Program-made: the position numbers and the translations under genes | Notes under the pieces: generated by a model | What the model was told of the DNA's origin: nothing | Database searches by the model: none | Seen by the model: the letters and a program-made list of their open reading frames with translations, nothing else | Shown: in pieces, positions 7,077 through 20,217 of the stretch | Position numbering within the stretch: position 1 is the first letter of the stretch | How the letters are laid out: each line of letters begins with the position of its first letter | Source of the DNA: Anaerococcus mediterraneensis | GTDB lineage: Bacteria; Bacillota; Clostridia; Tissierellales; Peptoniphilaceae | DNA: 64,000 nucleotides | NCBI RefSeq assembly: GCF_900128415.1 | Contig: NZ_LT635772.1 | Span: 620,001 to 684,000 of the forward strand | Direction: 5' to 3'

Positions 7077-9605
7077 ATGAAGATAATAAAAAGAGATGGA
7101 TCAAAGGTTGATTTTGAATTAGATAAAATAAAAAGGGCCATTAAAAAGGCCTTTATTTCTGTCGACTCAACCATAGATGATGAAAAACTGACAGCTATTG
7201 CCAAAAAAATTGAAAATACTATAAGGGAGAAATTGCCCAAAGATCACATAGTAACAGTCGAGGAGGTCCAGGACCTGGTAGAGCTTAACCTAATCGATGA
7301 AAACTACTACAGAGAGGTCAAATCCTTTATCCTCTACAGGGCAAAACACAACATGGATAGGAAGATCATAAATGATTTTGCCAAATATATCTATGACAAG
7401 GACCTAATGGAGATCATCGGTAGGGTCCAAAGAGAGTTCGACAGTCAGAGATACCCTATAGAAAGTCTGTATTTTAAATTTGAATCCTTCACCAAGGCTG
7501 AGATGAATGATAGGGAAATCCTTGATGCCATAATCCGTGCAGCAAGTGAGCTTACCAGCAAGGAAGCTCCAGATTGGGAGCTGATCGCAGCTAGGTTTTT
7601 ATCCTACAAGATAAATCTAGCTATAAAAGAAGCCGAAGAACGCTACGAGCTTTATGATTTCAAGACAAAGATCAAATTTTTGACAGAAAATGACCTTTAT
7701 GGGTCATATATCCTAGAAAACTACACATCAGAAGAGATTGACGAGTTAGAAGCTCACTTAGACTATTCTAGGGATGATCTTTTCACCTACTCAGGCCTGG
7801 ACTTAGTTAGGAAAAGATACCTTATAAAAAACTTTGAAGGCCAAATCCTAGAAAGGGTACAGGAGATGTTTATGGGCATAGCCATGCACCTGGCTATACC
7901 AGAAAAAAATAAGATAGAATTTGCAAAAAGACTTTATGATATCTTATCAAAGCTAAAGGCAACCATGGCAACTCCTACCATGACCAACGCCAGAAAACCA
8001 TTTAACCAGCTATCATCTTGCTTTATAGAAACTGTGCCAGATACCCTAAAGGGGATCTACCGTTCTATAACAAACTTTGCCGAAGTTTCTAAACACGGGG
8101 GAGGCATGGGTCTGTATTTTGGCAAGGTAAGATCAAACGGATCTGATATTCGTGGTTTTGAGGGAGTTGCCGGTGGAGTTATCCGCTGGATAAGACTTGC
8201 CAATGATACTGCTGTAGCTGTAGACCAGCTTGGAGTTCGCCAAGGAGCTGTTGCGGTTTATCTTGATATCTGGCATAAGGATATACCAGAGTTTTTAGGC
8301 CTTAGGACCAACAACGGTGATGATAGGATGAAGGCCCACGATGTATTCCCAGGAGTATGTGTCCCAGATCTTTTCTGGAGAGAAGTCAGGGACAATATGG
8401 AGGGCGACTGGCATATGTTTGACCCACACGAGGTTGAGAAAAAATATGGCAAGGCCATAGAGGACACCTACGGGGATGAATTTGAGGAATTTTATCACAA
8501 ACTTGTAAATGACAAGGAGATTTCAAGGAGAACTATGCCTATAAAAGATATGGTTAGGCTTCTTATAAAATCTTGGTCAGAAACGGGGACTCCTTTTATC
8601 TTTAATAGAGACCTAGTCAACAAGGCCAATCCAAATAAGCATGAGGGAATTATCTATTCATCAAACCTCTGCACAGAGATTGCCCAAAACATGAGCCCAT
8701 CAGAAACTGTATCGACAGAGATAGTCACAGAAGATGGGGATGTTGTCATAGTCAATAAAACAAAACCAGGGGACTTTGTAGAATGCAACCTAGCAAGTCT
8801 GACCCTAGGAAAACTAGATGTCAATAACGAAAAAGAACTAGAAGAGACAGTCAGAACTGTAGTTAGGGCCCTAGACAATGTTATAGATTTAAATTATTAT
8901 CCAACCCCATATGCAGAAGTCACCAACAAAAAATACAGAGCTATAGGCCTTGGTACATCTGGCTACCACCATATGCTAGTGGCTAATGACATCAGATGGT
9001 CAGATGAAAAAGCCCACGGAGAATTTGTAGATAGGGTTTATGAAGATATAAACTACTATGCTATAAAAGAATCTATGGAAATAGCCAAGGAAAAAGCCTC
9101 TTACAAGGTTTTTGAAGGCAGTGACTGGGAAAATGGGTCCTACTTTACAGATAGGAACTACACCAGCGACAGGTGGGTAGCTTTGGCTAAAGAAGTAAGG
9201 GAAAATGGGCTTAGAAATGGTTATCTCATGGCCATAGCTCCGACAGGATCTACATCTATAATCTCTGGAACCTCAGCAGGTGTAGACCCAATCATGAGCC
9301 GTTATTTCCTAGAAGAAAAAAAGGGAGCTATTGTCCCAAGAGTGGCACCAGGACTTACAACCAAAACATTTTGGCTATATGAAAACGCCCACGATATAGA
9401 CCAAAATATATCCATGCGTATGGCAGGAGTAAGACAAAGACACCTTGACCAGGCCCAATCTGTAAATATCTATATAACAACAGAATACACCATGAGGCAG
9501 ATTTTAAATGTCTATCTAACAGCTTGGGAAAGTGGAGTAAAGAGTATCTACTATGTCAGAGGCAAGAGCCTAGAAGTAGAAGAATGCGATACTTGCTCAG
9601 CATAA
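7077..9605 (+). CDS. nrdA: Ribonucleoside-diphosphate reductase alpha subunit (class I)
   Basis: This is the catalytic subunit that reduces ribonucleotides to deoxyribonucleotides. The N-terminal ATP cone (about 1-90) starts with IIKRDGSKVDFELDKI and implies dATP feedback control. The redox and radical residues are visible as Cys315 (QLSSCF), Asn530, Cys532 and Glu534 (SSNLCTEI), and Cys570 (VECNLASL). APTGSTSIISGTSAGVDP follows near residue 724. The C-terminal tail CDTCSA is the expected swinging CxxC reductant pair. The 842-residue length suits the NrdA type. A GGAG site precedes the ATG, and a terminator follows before the next gene. Confidence 0.96.
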   Translation: MKIIKRDGSKVDFELDKIKRAIKKAFISVDSTIDDEKLTAIAKKIENTIREKLPKDHIVTVEEVQDLVELNLIDENYYREVKSFILYRAKHNMDRKIINDFAKYIYDKDLMEIIGRVQREFDSQRYPIESLYFKFESFTKAEMNDREILDAIIRAASELTSKEAPDWELIAARFLSYKINLAIKEAEERYELYDFKTKIKFLTENDLYGSYILENYTSEEIDELEAHLDYSRDDLFTYSGLDLVRKRYLIKNFEGQILERVQEMFMGIAMHLAIPEKNKIEFAKRLYDILSKLKATMATPTMTNARKPFNQLSSCFIETVPDTLKGIYRSITNFAEVSKHGGGMGLYFGKVRSNGSDIRGFEGVAGGVIRWIRLANDTAVAVDQLGVRQGAVAVYLDIWHKDIPEFLGLRTNNGDDRMKAHDVFPGVCVPDLFWREVRDNMEGDWHMFDPHEVEKKYGKAIEDTYGDEFEEFYHKLVNDKEISRRTMPIKDMVRLLIKSWSETGTPFIFNRDLVNKANPNKHEGIIYSSNLCTEIAQNMSPSETVSTEIVTEDGDVVIVNKTKPGDFVECNLASLTLGKLDVNNEKELEETVRTVVRALDNVIDLNYYPTPYAEVTNKKYRAIGLGTSGYHHMLVANDIRWSDEKAHGEFVDRVYEDINYYAIKESMEIAKEKASYKVFEGSDWENGSYFTDRNYTSDRWVALAKEVRENGLRNGYLMAIAPTGSTSIISGTSAGVDPIMSRYFLEEKKGAIVPRVAPGLTTKTFWLYENAHDIDQNISMRMAGVRQRHLDQAQSVNIYITTEYTMRQILNVYLTAWESGVKSIYYVRGKSLEVEECDTCSA

Positions 9606-9647
9606 AATTTAATTAAAAATAGTTTTTTATTCTTATAAACATAGAGT

Positions 9648-9676
9648 AAAGGGGCAGATCTGCTCCTTTATTTTTG
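9648..9676 (+). terminator. Intrinsic terminator after nrdA
   Basis: The palindrome AAAGGGGCAGATCTGCTCCTTT is followed by a T-rich stretch. It makes the downstream YvlD-like/nrdB pair a separate transcript; a TATAAT at 9746-9751 is a candidate -10 for that unit. Confidence 0.75.
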
Positions 9677-9783
9677 TGGAGAATTTGAAAAAATTACTTT
9701 AAGTATTTGCCTGATAAAATTCATATCATAGAAAAAAGAAACAGGTATAATAGAATTAGTATAAAAACAATGAAGGAGGATTT

Positions 9784-10161
9784 ATGTTTTTTAAAAAAAG
9801 TTCTTCCAAGAAAGAAAGGAGAGAAGTTTTGTTAGTTTTATTTATTGCAAATGCCATATCGCTTTATCTTATGAGCCGATTTATCAGCCACATCAGCTTT
9901 GATAAATCATCTGCTCTTGTATTTACAGCTATTGCACTTACCATTTTACAGAGAATTGTAGAGCCTATACTTAGGTTTTTTGCCTTCCCAATCACATTTT
10001 TGACCCTGGGACTATTTTCCCTAGTCATATCCGCCTTTGTCTTGTACTTGGCCTTTAAATTTGTGGAGGGAGCTCATATCGATTCCCACTTATTTAGCTT
10101 GGTTTTTGCATCTATAGTTTTATCAATTGTGTCATCTATAATTTTGAAAGTAATATCCTAG
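9784..10161 (+). CDS. YvlD-like small membrane protein (phage holin family 4 superfamily, chromosomal)
   Basis: This is a 125-residue protein with a basic N-terminus (KKSSSKKERR) and about four membrane segments. It carries the family pattern RIVEPILRFFAFPITFLTLG followed by LFSLVISAFVLYLA. The family is labelled holin-like, but the chromosomal members such as Bacillus YvlD are not known to be lytic, and there is no lysin or phage gene nearby. It lies nine bases before nrdB and appears to share its promoter, which is an unexpected partner. Confidence 0.8.
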   Translation: MFFKKSSSKKERREVLLVLFIANAISLYLMSRFISHISFDKSSALVFTAIALTILQRIVEPILRFFAFPITFLTLGLFSLVISAFVLYLAFKFVEGAHIDSHLFSLVFASIVLSIVSSIILKVIS

Positions 10162-10170
10162 GAGGTTTTT

Positions 10171-11229
10171 ATGGATCAAAGCAAAAAGACAGAAGTTAGT
10201 AAGCGTGGGATTTTTAATGAAAATGGAGATATAGACCTTGGCAAAAGAAAAATTATCCAAGGCAATACCACAAATCTCAACGATTTTAACAACCTAAAAT
10301 ACTCTTGGACTAGCGATTGGTACAGGCAGGCTATGAATAATTTCTGGATACCAGAAGAGATAAACCTAAACCAAGATATAAAAGACTATAGGAACTTAGA
10401 CCAGCACGAAAAAAGAGCCTATGATATGATCCTATCATTTTTGACATATCTTGACTCTATTCAGACAGCCAACCTACCAAACCTACAGACCTATGTGACA
10501 GCAAACGAGATCAACCTTTGTTTGTCAATCCAGACCTTCCAGGAGTCAATCCACTCCCAATCATATTCTTATATCCTAGATACAATCTGCTCTCCAGAGG
10601 AGAGAACAAGGATTTTATACCTATGGAAAGAAGACGACCATCTTTTGAGAAGAAATGAATTTATAGGCGACCAATACAACGAATTTTTGGAAAAAGATGA
10701 TGAATTTCGTTTTGTAAAGGCCCTTATAGCCAACTATATCCTTGAGGGCATATATTTTTATTCTGGATTTTCCTTCTTCTACAACCTAGGTAGAAATGGC
10801 AAAATGCCAGGAACTGTCCAGGAGATCAGATATATAAACAGGGATGAAAACACCCACTTGTGGTTATTTAGGTCTATCATAAACGACCTAAAAAAAGAAA
10901 GGCCAGACCTCTTTACAGATGAGGCTGTAGACTACTACAGAGAAATGCTAAAAGAAGGCGTACGCCAAGAAATCGAATGGGGCAAATACGCCATAGGAGA
11001 TAATATAGCAGGACTTTCTACACAGATGATAGAAGATTATATAAAATATCTGGGCAATCTCCGTGCCAAGGGACTAGGCTTTGAGCCACTCTTTGAAGGC
11101 CATACAGAAATCCCACAAGCCATGAAATGGGTAGACGAATACTCAGATCCAAATGCTGTAAAAACTGACTTCTTCGAAGCAAAAGTAACAGCCTACTCAA
11201 AATCATCAATAATAGAAGATGACCTATAA
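10171..11229 (+). CDS. nrdB: Ribonucleoside-diphosphate reductase beta subunit (class I)
   Basis: This subunit carries the dimetal site and tyrosyl radical that start catalysis in NrdA. All expected residues are visible: Asp95 (YLDSIQ), Glu125 and His128 with radical Tyr132 (QESIHSQSY), Glu192 (LEGIYFY), and Glu226 and His229 (RDENTH). A class Ic phenylalanine or tyrosine-less form is therefore excluded. The metal, iron or manganese, cannot be told from sequence. The AGGAGG ribosome site is strong. The gene is separated from nrdA by a terminator and the YvlD-like gene. Confidence 0.96.
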   Translation: MDQSKKTEVSKRGIFNENGDIDLGKRKIIQGNTTNLNDFNNLKYSWTSDWYRQAMNNFWIPEEINLNQDIKDYRNLDQHEKRAYDMILSFLTYLDSIQTANLPNLQTYVTANEINLCLSIQTFQESIHSQSYSYILDTICSPEERTRILYLWKEDDHLLRRNEFIGDQYNEFLEKDDEFRFVKALIANYILEGIYFYSGFSFFYNLGRNGKMPGTVQEIRYINRDENTHLWLFRSIINDLKKERPDLFTDEAVDYYREMLKEGVRQEIEWGKYAIGDNIAGLSTQMIEDYIKYLGNLRAKGLGFEPLFEGHTEIPQAMKWVDEYSDPNAVKTDFFEAKVTAYSKSSIIEDDL

Positions 11230-11230
11230 A

Positions 11231-11257
11231 AAATAGACTGCTCTGGCAGTCTATTTT
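11231..11257. terminator. Bidirectional terminator between nrdB and the leftward lipoprotein gene
   Basis: A perfect 11-bp stem (AAATAGACTGC with GCAGTCTATTT, loop TCTG) has T runs on one side and A runs on the other. Confidence 0.85.
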
Positions 11258-11274
11258 TATTACAAATTTTTATT

Positions 11275-12360
11275 TCAATTTTCTATAGTCCCGATTATGG
11301 CATCGGCCATAGATTTATCCAGGGACTCATTTGCAAGTGGCCCTACTATGACAAGAGTGATGTAATAATCATCATTTTTTATGACATATTTTTTTCCGCT
11401 TAGGCTATTGGTTTGCATAAAAAATCTGACATTTCCACTTAGGATCTTGTTTTTTTCTTCTAAAGATCCCATGTTTGCAAGCTTGGCTGGATAAAAATAG
11501 TCACCAGAATTTTTGTTGTAGATATCATAGGGGCTAGCTTTTATATCCTCATCTTTTCTTATGATTATTTCACCAATTATATCGGTCTTGTCCTTGGCTA
11601 TATAGGATTTGAAATTCGAATCGTCCTGGTGGAGGTAAAAATTTTCTGGGATTTTTATCCTAAAATCATCCAAATAAACATCCTTGCTTGCAAAGATATT
11701 TATAGAATCCTTGTGGTCGGCAAAAGATTTTCTAAGCTCGAAGGGATCATCCCCACTAGCGTAGGCACTTATCAAAAGGTCTGCCATGATTTTTTCTGAA
11801 GCCTGGCTTAGGCTTATATCTTCTCTAATTATAAAATAGATAAGAGATGTCTGACTTTTTATAAAAAAATGGGTGAAAGATATATTGTCCTTTTTGTTTA
11901 TAAAATACATGGATTCTAGACCATTTATAGGATTTTTTATGGGCTTTGTGGAATCTAGTTTGCCACTTTTTATCAGGGCCTTGCAGATAGAGTCCAGGTC
12001 ATAGGATATAAATTTAGAATAATCTCTAAAGGAGATCATAAGTTTGTAGGACTCATTTAGGGGTAGATCTATATAGTATTTTTCTTTATTTTTAAAGATG
12101 GCAGATTTTTCTGGGATCCTAAAATATATATCTCCGAGGTTGACTTCTTTGTTGTAGTCAAGATTTGCCAAGTCTTTTTTTGTATATGCTTTCTTTCCCC
12201 TTATATCAGAAGGGAAGTCTATTATCTTATTTTTGCTATAAAGCTCATCAGTTTGGACAAAAGATTCCAGTTTGCTTAGGGGATAAAGATCAGGATCGTT
12301 TTTATCCTGGCAAGCTGATAAGATTATAGAAAAAACAAATAAAACTATGAATTTTTTCAT
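11275..12360 (-). CDS. Putative lipoprotein of unknown function
   Basis: This is a 361-residue protein with a short lipoprotein signal (FSIILSAC, lipid-modified Cys17), so it should sit on the outer face of the membrane. I do not recognise a domain. Residues 90-200 and 240-350 have a similar rhythm: each starts from a strand-rich block (FRIPEKSAIF; FRIKIPENFYLHQ) and ends with a DISLSQASEK-like or ANESLDKSMAD helix. The protein could therefore be an internal duplication. It is monocistronic and divergent from the V-ATPase operon. Confidence 0.75.
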   Translation of the reverse strand: MKKFIVLFVFSIILSACQDKNDPDLYPLSKLESFVQTDELYSKNKIIDFPSDIRGKKAYTKKDLANLDYNKEVNLGDIYFRIPEKSAIFKNKEKYYIDLPLNESYKLMISFRDYSKFISYDLDSICKALIKSGKLDSTKPIKNPINGLESMYFINKKDNISFTHFFIKSQTSLIYFIIREDISLSQASEKIMADLLISAYASGDDPFELRKSFADHKDSINIFASKDVYLDDFRIKIPENFYLHQDDSNFKSYIAKDKTDIIGEIIIRKDEDIKASPYDIYNKNSGDYFYPAKLANMGSLEEKNKILSGNVRFFMQTNSLSGKKYVIKNDDYYITLVIVGPLANESLDKSMADAIIGTIEN

Positions 12361-12427
12361 TAAAACACCTTTTTTGCAGAAGAATTGCGAATATTTTAAT
12401 AAATTATACCCTAATTGGGTAAAAATA

Positions 12428-12456
12428 TGATATAATTTATGTAGAATTAGGGGGGT
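12428..12456 (+). promoter_or_regulatory. V-ATPase operon promoter (extended -10) and ribosome site
   Basis: TGATATAAT (12428-12436) is an extended -10 element with no good -35 at the normal distance. The run AGGGGGGTGA lies just before the ATG of the first V-ATPase gene. A leftward -10-like ATTATA (12402-12407) for the lipoprotein gene lies close by, so the two promoters are back to back. Confidence 0.5.
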
Positions 12457-12461
12457 GAATT

Positions 12462-12771
12462 ATGACCGGCGATATTCTAAATCAAGTCCAAAAGGCTGAA
12501 GAAAATGCCAATATCATGATCGAAGAAGCTAAAAACGAGGCGAAATCGATTGTAGATAAGGCAAAAGAAACAGCCCTTTTGACTTACAAGGATGATGTAG
12601 GAAAGGCCAAAGCCAAGGCAAAAAGTATTTTAGACGAAGCTAAAGCCAAGGCCGAAAAAGAAAAAGTACCTATTTTGGAGGAGGCAAAATCAGAAGGTCA
12701 ACAAATCGTTAGCAAAGAAAAAGAAAAGATTGACAAGACTGTAAATCTTCTTGTAGAAAGGATAATAAATA

Positions 12772-12785
<14 letters not shown>
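12462..12785 (+). CDS. ntpF: V-type ATPase stalk subunit (NtpF/subunit G-H type)
   Basis: This 107-residue protein is almost entirely Ala/Lys/Glu-rich coiled coil (residues 10-95). That is the form of the peripheral-stalk subunit that pairs with NtpE. It is the first gene of nine in the order F-I-K-E-C-G-A-B-D, identical to the Enterococcus hirae sodium ATPase operon. Its end overlaps the next gene by 14 bases. Confidence 0.85.
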
Positions 12786-15161
<2,376 letters not shown>

Positions 15162-15176
15162 TATTAGGATAAGATT

Positions 15177-15740
15177 ATGAATAATCTTGAATTAATATTA
15201 GAAAGCATAAATAGTAAGGCAAGCGAGGAAAAAAATCAGATATTAGAAGCCGCTCAGGCAGAGGCTAAAAAAATCATAGAAGACAGCCAAAAAGAATCTA
15301 AGGCAGAAATCGACAAGATAATAGAAGATGCCAAAAAAGAGGCAGCTCTTATAGAATCTAACGAGGCCCTATCATCATCAAGAAAGGCTAGGGATATAAA
15401 AATCGCAGCAAAAAATGAACTGATAGATAGGGTTTTAGAAAAAGTTTATCACAGCCTAAAAAACCTAGATAGGCCACAATACAAGAAATTTGTCACAAAC
15501 AGACTAAAAGATTTCCCAAACAAAAATGCTCAAATCCTCCTCAAAGAGGGTATGGAGTATGCTTTTGAGTCTGGGGATCTTGGCGGACTAAGCGTGTCAA
15601 ATGAGACAGTAGATGATGGTTTTTTGATAAAAGATGGCAAGGTAATCTATGACAACTCTTTTTCTTCTATCATTGATTATGAAAAAGATGACCTTAAAAG
15701 AATAATATCTAAAGAACTTTTTAGTGAAGGTACCATATGA
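15177..15740 (+). CDS. ntpE: V-type ATPase subunit E (peripheral stalk)
   Basis: The first 90 residues form a long Glu/Lys/Ala helix (EEKNQILEAAQAEAKKIIED) that pairs with NtpF. The C-terminal 100 residues form the globular head that binds the A3B3 hexamer. It is 187 residues, slightly shorter than usual, and starts 15 bases after ntpK. Its stop overlaps the start of ntpC by four bases. Confidence 0.9.
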   Translation: MNNLELILESINSKASEEKNQILEAAQAEAKKIIEDSQKESKAEIDKIIEDAKKEAALIESNEALSSSRKARDIKIAAKNELIDRVLEKVYHSLKNLDRPQYKKFVTNRLKDFPNKNAQILLKEGMEYAFESGDLGGLSVSNETVDDGFLIKDGKVIYDNSFSSIIDYEKDDLKRIISKELFSEGTI

Positions 15741-16774
15741 AAAGAGAAGATTTCATAGCAGCTTCAACCTCGACTAGGATATACGAAGAAGACCTACTAA
15801 ATAAGAGAGATTTTGAAAGACTTGTTGACTATGAAAGCCTAAAAGAAGTACTAAATGCCCTAAATGACTCATCCTATGGCAAAAATATAGGAGAGCTAGC
15901 TAGGGATGAAGAGTATGAAATTATTTTATCTAAAGAATTAAAAAGAGTTTACGAAAAAATTAGAGATATAACACCAGATGATGCCTTGACTGATTATCTT
16001 TTGGAAAAATATAATTTCCACAACCTCAAGGTCCTAGCAAAAGAGATAATCCAAGAAACAGACTATAGAAATATCTATTCTCCAATGGCAAATGTGGATA
16101 CAGACTATATAAAAAGACAAATCCTAAAAACAACAGAAGACGGATTTGATTTTACAGCCGATCCAAAGGCAGAAGATGGTAGAAAAATCTACCTATCATA
16201 TGCAGAAAAGGCTATAAAAGCCTACGAAGATAGCAAAGATCCTGCCATGATAGATATATCCCTGGATAAGTCTTATTATGAAAGAGAGCTAGACCTTGCA
16301 GAAAAAACTGGCATGGAAAGTTTGATCTCTTATACAAAAGAGTCAATAGACCTTGTAAATATAAAGACCTTGCTTAGGATAAAAAGCCAAAACCTAAGTG
16401 CTGATGATCTTGACAAATCAGTCATAGATGGGGGAAACATAGATAAAAAAGATATTGTTTCTATGTTCTCATCATCTATTGAGGAGATTTTAATAAAGAC
16501 ATCAACCTACAAGATCAATCCTTACCTAGTCAAGGCTTTGGATAAGGACAAGGACTTTAATAGCAAACTTTTGGATTTAGAAAAGGCTATTGATGATCAC
16601 TTCCTAGATTTTGCAAAAGCAGCCAAGTCTGTAACATACGGACCAGAAGTCCTACTAGCTTATATCATAGCCAAGGAAGAAGAGATCAAAAACCTAAGGA
16701 TAATCTTTATCTCTAAGCTCAATTCACTTGATAAAGGCTTTACAAGGGAAAGGTTAAGAGAAACTTATGTATAA
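15737..16774 (+). CDS. ntpC: V-type ATPase subunit C (rotor-ring adaptor)
   Basis: Subunit C (the d subunit in other nomenclature) is the funnel that links the central shaft to the K ring. The 345-residue mostly helical protein shows the family pattern [17 protein letters not shown] at residues 86-102, repeated in weaker form near 195-225 ([20 protein letters not shown]) and at the C-terminus ([16 protein letters not shown]). The E-x-x-N-L-R ending is typical. Confidence 0.92.
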   Translation: MKREDFIAASTSTRIYEEDLLNKRDFERLVDYESLKEVLNALNDSSYGKNIGELARDEEYEIILSKELKRVYEKIRDITPDDALTDYLLEKYNFHNLKVLAKEIIQETDYRNIYSPMANVDTDYIKRQILKTTEDGFDFTADPKAEDGRKIYLSYAEKAIKAYEDSKDPAMIDISLDKSYYERELDLAEKTGMESLISYTKESIDLVNIKTLLRIKSQNLSADDLDKSVIDGGNIDKKDIVSMFSSSIEEILIKTSTYKINPYLVKALDKDKDFNSKLLDLEKAIDDHFLDFAKAAKSVTYGPEVLLAYIIAKEEEIKNLRIIFISKLNSLDKGFTRERLRETYV

Positions 16775-17078
16775 ACTAGGAGTAATTGGCGATAAGGACT
16801 CGGTTTTAGCCTTCAAGGCCATTGGGATCGACGTTTTTACAGCCATTGATAGAGAAGATGCAGAAAAACTTGTAAAAAAACTGGCAGATGAAAACTACGG
16901 GGTGATTTTTATCACAGAATCATTTGCCCAAATGATACAAGAGACAATAGACAAATATAGAGAAAGTATGACTCCAGCCATCATCCTGATACCATCTAAC
17001 AAGGGTTCACTAGGGATTGGCCTTGCTGATATCAACCGTTCGGTTGAAAAGGCAGTTGGAGCTAATATTCTAGATTAA
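16767..17078 (+). CDS. ntpG: V-type ATPase subunit F (NtpG, central shaft)
   Basis: This small 103-residue subunit caps the central shaft with NtpD. It opens with [21 protein letters not shown] and has the Rossmann-like alternation and the GVIFITE strand of the family. The last part carries [11 protein letters not shown], matching the usual P-x-G-SLG block. It overlaps ntpC by eight bases. Confidence 0.92.
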   Translation: MYKLGVIGDKDSVLAFKAIGIDVFTAIDREDAEKLVKKLADENYGVIFITESFAQMIQETIDKYRESMTPAIILIPSNKGSLGIGLADINRSVEKAVGANILD

Positions 17079-17089
17079 AGGAGCTTAAT

Positions 17090-18847
17090 TTGAATATAGG
17101 TAAAATTACTAAAGTATCTGGACCACTAATAGAGGCAGAGGGTTTATCTGATGCCAATATCTATGACGTGGTTGAGGTATCAAAAGATAAGCTCATCGGC
17201 GAAATAATAGAGATGAGAGGGGATGTCGCAAGTATCCAGGTATATGAAGAAACAACTGGTATAGGCCCTGGCGATGAGGTTAGATCAACAGGTAGACCTC
17301 TATCAGTAGAGCTTGGACCAGGTATGCTTGAGAGAATGTATGATGGCATCCAAAGACCACTTGAAAAACTTGAAGACCTAGCAGGCAACTTCCTAACAAG
17401 GGGAGTGACTTCCCCAGCCCTAGATAGGGAAAAACTTTGGGAATTTTCTCCAATCCTACAAGTAGGAGATGAGGTTGTAAGCGGTGATGTGTTGGGTACT
17501 GTAGAAGAAACTACAGTTATAACCCACAAAATCATGGTACCAAATGGTATCAAGGGCAAAATCAAAGATATAAAAGCAGGAGACTTTACCGTTTCCGATA
17601 CCATAGCAGTTGTAGAAACTGAAGATGGGGATAAAGAATTAAACATGATCCAATACTGGCCAGTTAGGAGACCTCGTCCAATAAAAGACAAGATCGATCC
17701 AAATGAACCACTTATAACAGGCCAAAGGGTTATCGATACATTTTTCCCAGTTGCCAAGGGCGGTACAGCTGCAATCCCAGGACCATTTGGTTCAGGAAAA
17801 ACAGTTGTCCAACACCAGATAGCAAAATTTGCTGATGCTGACATAGTAGTTTATGTTGGTTGTGGTGAACGTGGTAACGAGATGACCGACGTACTTAATG
17901 AATTCCCAGAGCTTGTCGACCCAAAAACTGGCGAATCTATCATGAAACGTACAGTTCTTATAGCAAATACATCAAACATGCCAGTAGCTGCTAGGGAGGC
18001 CTCTATTTATACAGGTGTAACCCTTGCAGAATACTACAGAGACATGGGCTACAACGTAGCTATGATGGCTGACTCTACCAGCCGTTGGGCGGAGGCTCTT
18101 CGTGAGATGAGTGGTCGTCTAGAAGAGATGCCTGGTGATGAGGGATATCCAGCATATCTAGCATCTAGAGTTGCAGAGTTTTACGAAAGAGCAGGTAAGG
18201 TTGAGGTTTTAGGAAATAGAGATGAGATAGGCACCCTATCCCTAATAGGAGCGGTATCTCCTCCAGGTGGAGACCTTTCAGAACCAGTAACTCAGGCTAC
18301 ACTTCGTATAGTAAAAGTATTCTGGGGTCTAGATTATGATTTGTCTTACCAAAGACACTTCCCAGCTATCAACTGGCTAACATCATACTCACTCTACCAA
18401 GACAAGATGGATAATTTCATAGATTCTAATGTAGAAGAAGATTTCTCAACCCACAGAAAACGTGCCATGAGTCTTCTCCAACAAGAATCAGGCCTACTAG
18501 AGGTAGTTAGACTTGTTGGTCGTGATGCCCTATCAGATGATGACAAACTTAAACTAAATGTAACAAAATCTATCAGAGAGGACTATCTCCAACAAAACGC
18601 CTTCCACGATGTGGATACCTACTGCTCACTTGCCAAACAAGACAAGATGCTAAGCACTATTCTTTATAACTATGACAAGAGCCTAGAGGCCCTAGGAGCA
18701 GGAGTAGAGCTAAAAGAAATAGAAAATCTTGATGTAGTAGAACAGATTACAAGACTAAAACTAATAAGCGAAGACAATCTTGACAGATTTGACGAGATCA
18801 AAAAAATGATTGACAGCCAAATCGAAGAACTTATAAGGAGGGCATAA
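17090..18847 (+). CDS. ntpA: V-type ATPase catalytic subunit A
   Basis: This subunit hydrolyses ATP. The Walker A motif GPFGSGKT lies at residues 231-238, preceded by the bulge domain specific to V/A-type A subunits (about 110-190). [18 protein letters not shown] and [19 protein letters not shown] are also clear. The start is TTG with AAAGGAG eight bases upstream; no better in-frame ATG keeps the conserved N-terminus [18 protein letters not shown]. The 585-residue length is normal. A 227-residue antisense open frame inside this gene is a shadow. Confidence 0.96.
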   Translation: MNIGKITKVSGPLIEAEGLSDANIYDVVEVSKDKLIGEIIEMRGDVASIQVYEETTGIGPGDEVRSTGRPLSVELGPGMLERMYDGIQRPLEKLEDLAGNFLTRGVTSPALDREKLWEFSPILQVGDEVVSGDVLGTVEETTVITHKIMVPNGIKGKIKDIKAGDFTVSDTIAVVETEDGDKELNMIQYWPVRRPRPIKDKIDPNEPLITGQRVIDTFFPVAKGGTAAIPGPFGSGKTVVQHQIAKFADADIVVYVGCGERGNEMTDVLNEFPELVDPKTGESIMKRTVLIANTSNMPVAAREASIYTGVTLAEYYRDMGYNVAMMADSTSRWAEALREMSGRLEEMPGDEGYPAYLASRVAEFYERAGKVEVLGNRDEIGTLSLIGAVSPPGGDLSEPVTQATLRIVKVFWGLDYDLSYQRHFPAINWLTSYSLYQDKMDNFIDSNVEEDFSTHRKRAMSLLQQESGLLEVVRLVGRDALSDDDKLKLNVTKSIREDYLQQNAFHDVDTYCSLAKQDKMLSTILYNYDKSLEALGAGVELKEIENLDVVEQITRLKLISEDNLDRFDEIKKMIDSQIEELIRRA

Positions 18848-20214
18848 TGTTAAAAGAATATAGAACAGTTTCTGAAGTCGTAGGCCCTCTTATGCTAGTA
18901 GAGGGAGTTGAGGGAATCAGCTTCGAGGAGCTAGTAGATATAAAACTTCACACAGGAGAACACCGCAGGGGCAGGGTTATAGAAGTCGACAAAGACAAGG
19001 CTATGGTTCAGCTTTTTGAGGGATCTACAGGTATCAACCTAGAAAGTACATCTGTTAGGTTTTTGGGTAGGCCACTAGAGCTTGCAGTCAGCGAGGACAT
19101 GATTGGTCGTGCCTTCAATGGGCTTGGAGAATCTATAGATGATGGCCCAGAGATAATACCAGAGGATAAGAGAGATGTAAATGGTACAGCTATAAACCCA
19201 GTTTCTAGGGACTACCCATCAGAATTTATCCAAACAGGTATTTCTACAATTGACGGCCTAAATACCCTTGTAAGGGGACAAAAGCTTCCAATATTTTCTG
19301 GAAACGGTCTTCCACACAACCAAGTAGCAGCTCAGATTGCTAGACAAGCCAAGGTTCTAGGTGATGATGAGGGCTTCGCTGTAGTTTTTGCAGCTATCGG
19401 TATAACCTTTGAGGAAGCCCAATTCTTTATGGATGACTTCAAAAAGACAGGAGCTATCGACCGTTCAGTCTTATTTATGAACCTAGCTGATGACCCAGCT
19501 ATAGAGCGTCTATCTACACCAAAGATGGCCCTTACCTGTGCAGAATACCTTGCCTTTGAAAAAGATATGCAAGTTTTGGTTATCATGACAGACATGACCA
19601 ACTACGCTGAGGCCCTTCGTGAGGTATCAGCAGCTAGAAAAGAAGTCCCAGGTCGTCGTGGTTATCCAGGATACCTATATACAGACCTTTCTACAATCTA
19701 TGAAAGAGCTGGAAAACTTCGTGGCAAACCAGGAACTATCACACAGATTCCGATCCTATCCATGCCAGAAGATGATATCACCCACCCAATACCAGACCTT
19801 ACAGGCTATATAACAGAAGGACAGATAATCCTTGACCGTTCTTTGTACAACCAAGGGGCCCAACCACCAGTATCAATCCTTCCATCCCTATCCAGACTTA
19901 AAGATAAGGGTATAGGCAAGGGCAAAACTCGTGAGGACCACGCAGATACTATGAACCAGATTTATGCAGCCTACGCATCAGGTGTTGATGCTCGTGAGCT
20001 ACAAAAAATCCTAGGTGATTCTGCTTTGTCAGATGCCGACCTAGCCTTTGCTAAATTTGCAAAAGCTTTCGAAGAAGAATACATCAACCAAGGCTATTAT
20101 ACAAATAGATCTATAGAAGAGACTTTGGATTTAGGATGGAAACTTCTAAAAATAATCCCAAGATCTGAACTAAAGAGAATAGACGACGCCTTGATAGAAA
20201 AATATATGGACTAG
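18847..20214 (+). CDS. ntpB: V-type ATPase regulatory subunit B
   Basis: This non-catalytic nucleotide-site subunit alternates with A in the head. It lacks a P-loop at the expected place ([21 protein letters not shown]), as all B subunits do. It has [40 protein letters not shown] family sequence, quoted here only for its beginning ([20 protein letters not shown]). The start codon shares bases with the ntpA stop, and AAGGAGGG sits just upstream. Length is 455 residues. Confidence 0.96.
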   Translation: MLKEYRTVSEVVGPLMLVEGVEGISFEELVDIKLHTGEHRRGRVIEVDKDKAMVQLFEGSTGINLESTSVRFLGRPLELAVSEDMIGRAFNGLGESIDDGPEIIPEDKRDVNGTAINPVSRDYPSEFIQTGISTIDGLNTLVRGQKLPIFSGNGLPHNQVAAQIARQAKVLGDDEGFAVVFAAIGITFEEAQFFMDDFKKTGAIDRSVLFMNLADDPAIERLSTPKMALTCAEYLAFEKDMQVLVIMTDMTNYAEALREVSAARKEVPGRRGYPGYLYTDLSTIYERAGKLRGKPGTITQIPILSMPEDDITHPIPDLTGYITEGQIILDRSLYNQGAQPPVSILPSLSRLKDKGIGKGKTREDHADTMNQIYAAYASGVDARELQKILGDSALSDADLAFAKFAKAFEEEYINQGYYTNRSIEETLDLGWKLLKIIPRSELKRIDDALIEKYMD

Positions 20215-20217
20215 CCT

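Noticed and set aside
9784-10161. Holin-like gene as evidence of prophage
   Set aside because: No lysin, integrase or structural gene is nearby; this family is common as a chromosomal membrane protein.
17161-17844. 227-residue antisense open frame inside ntpA
   Set aside because: It is a shadow of a highly conserved gene: Ser/Thr/Pro-rich and without recognisable domains.
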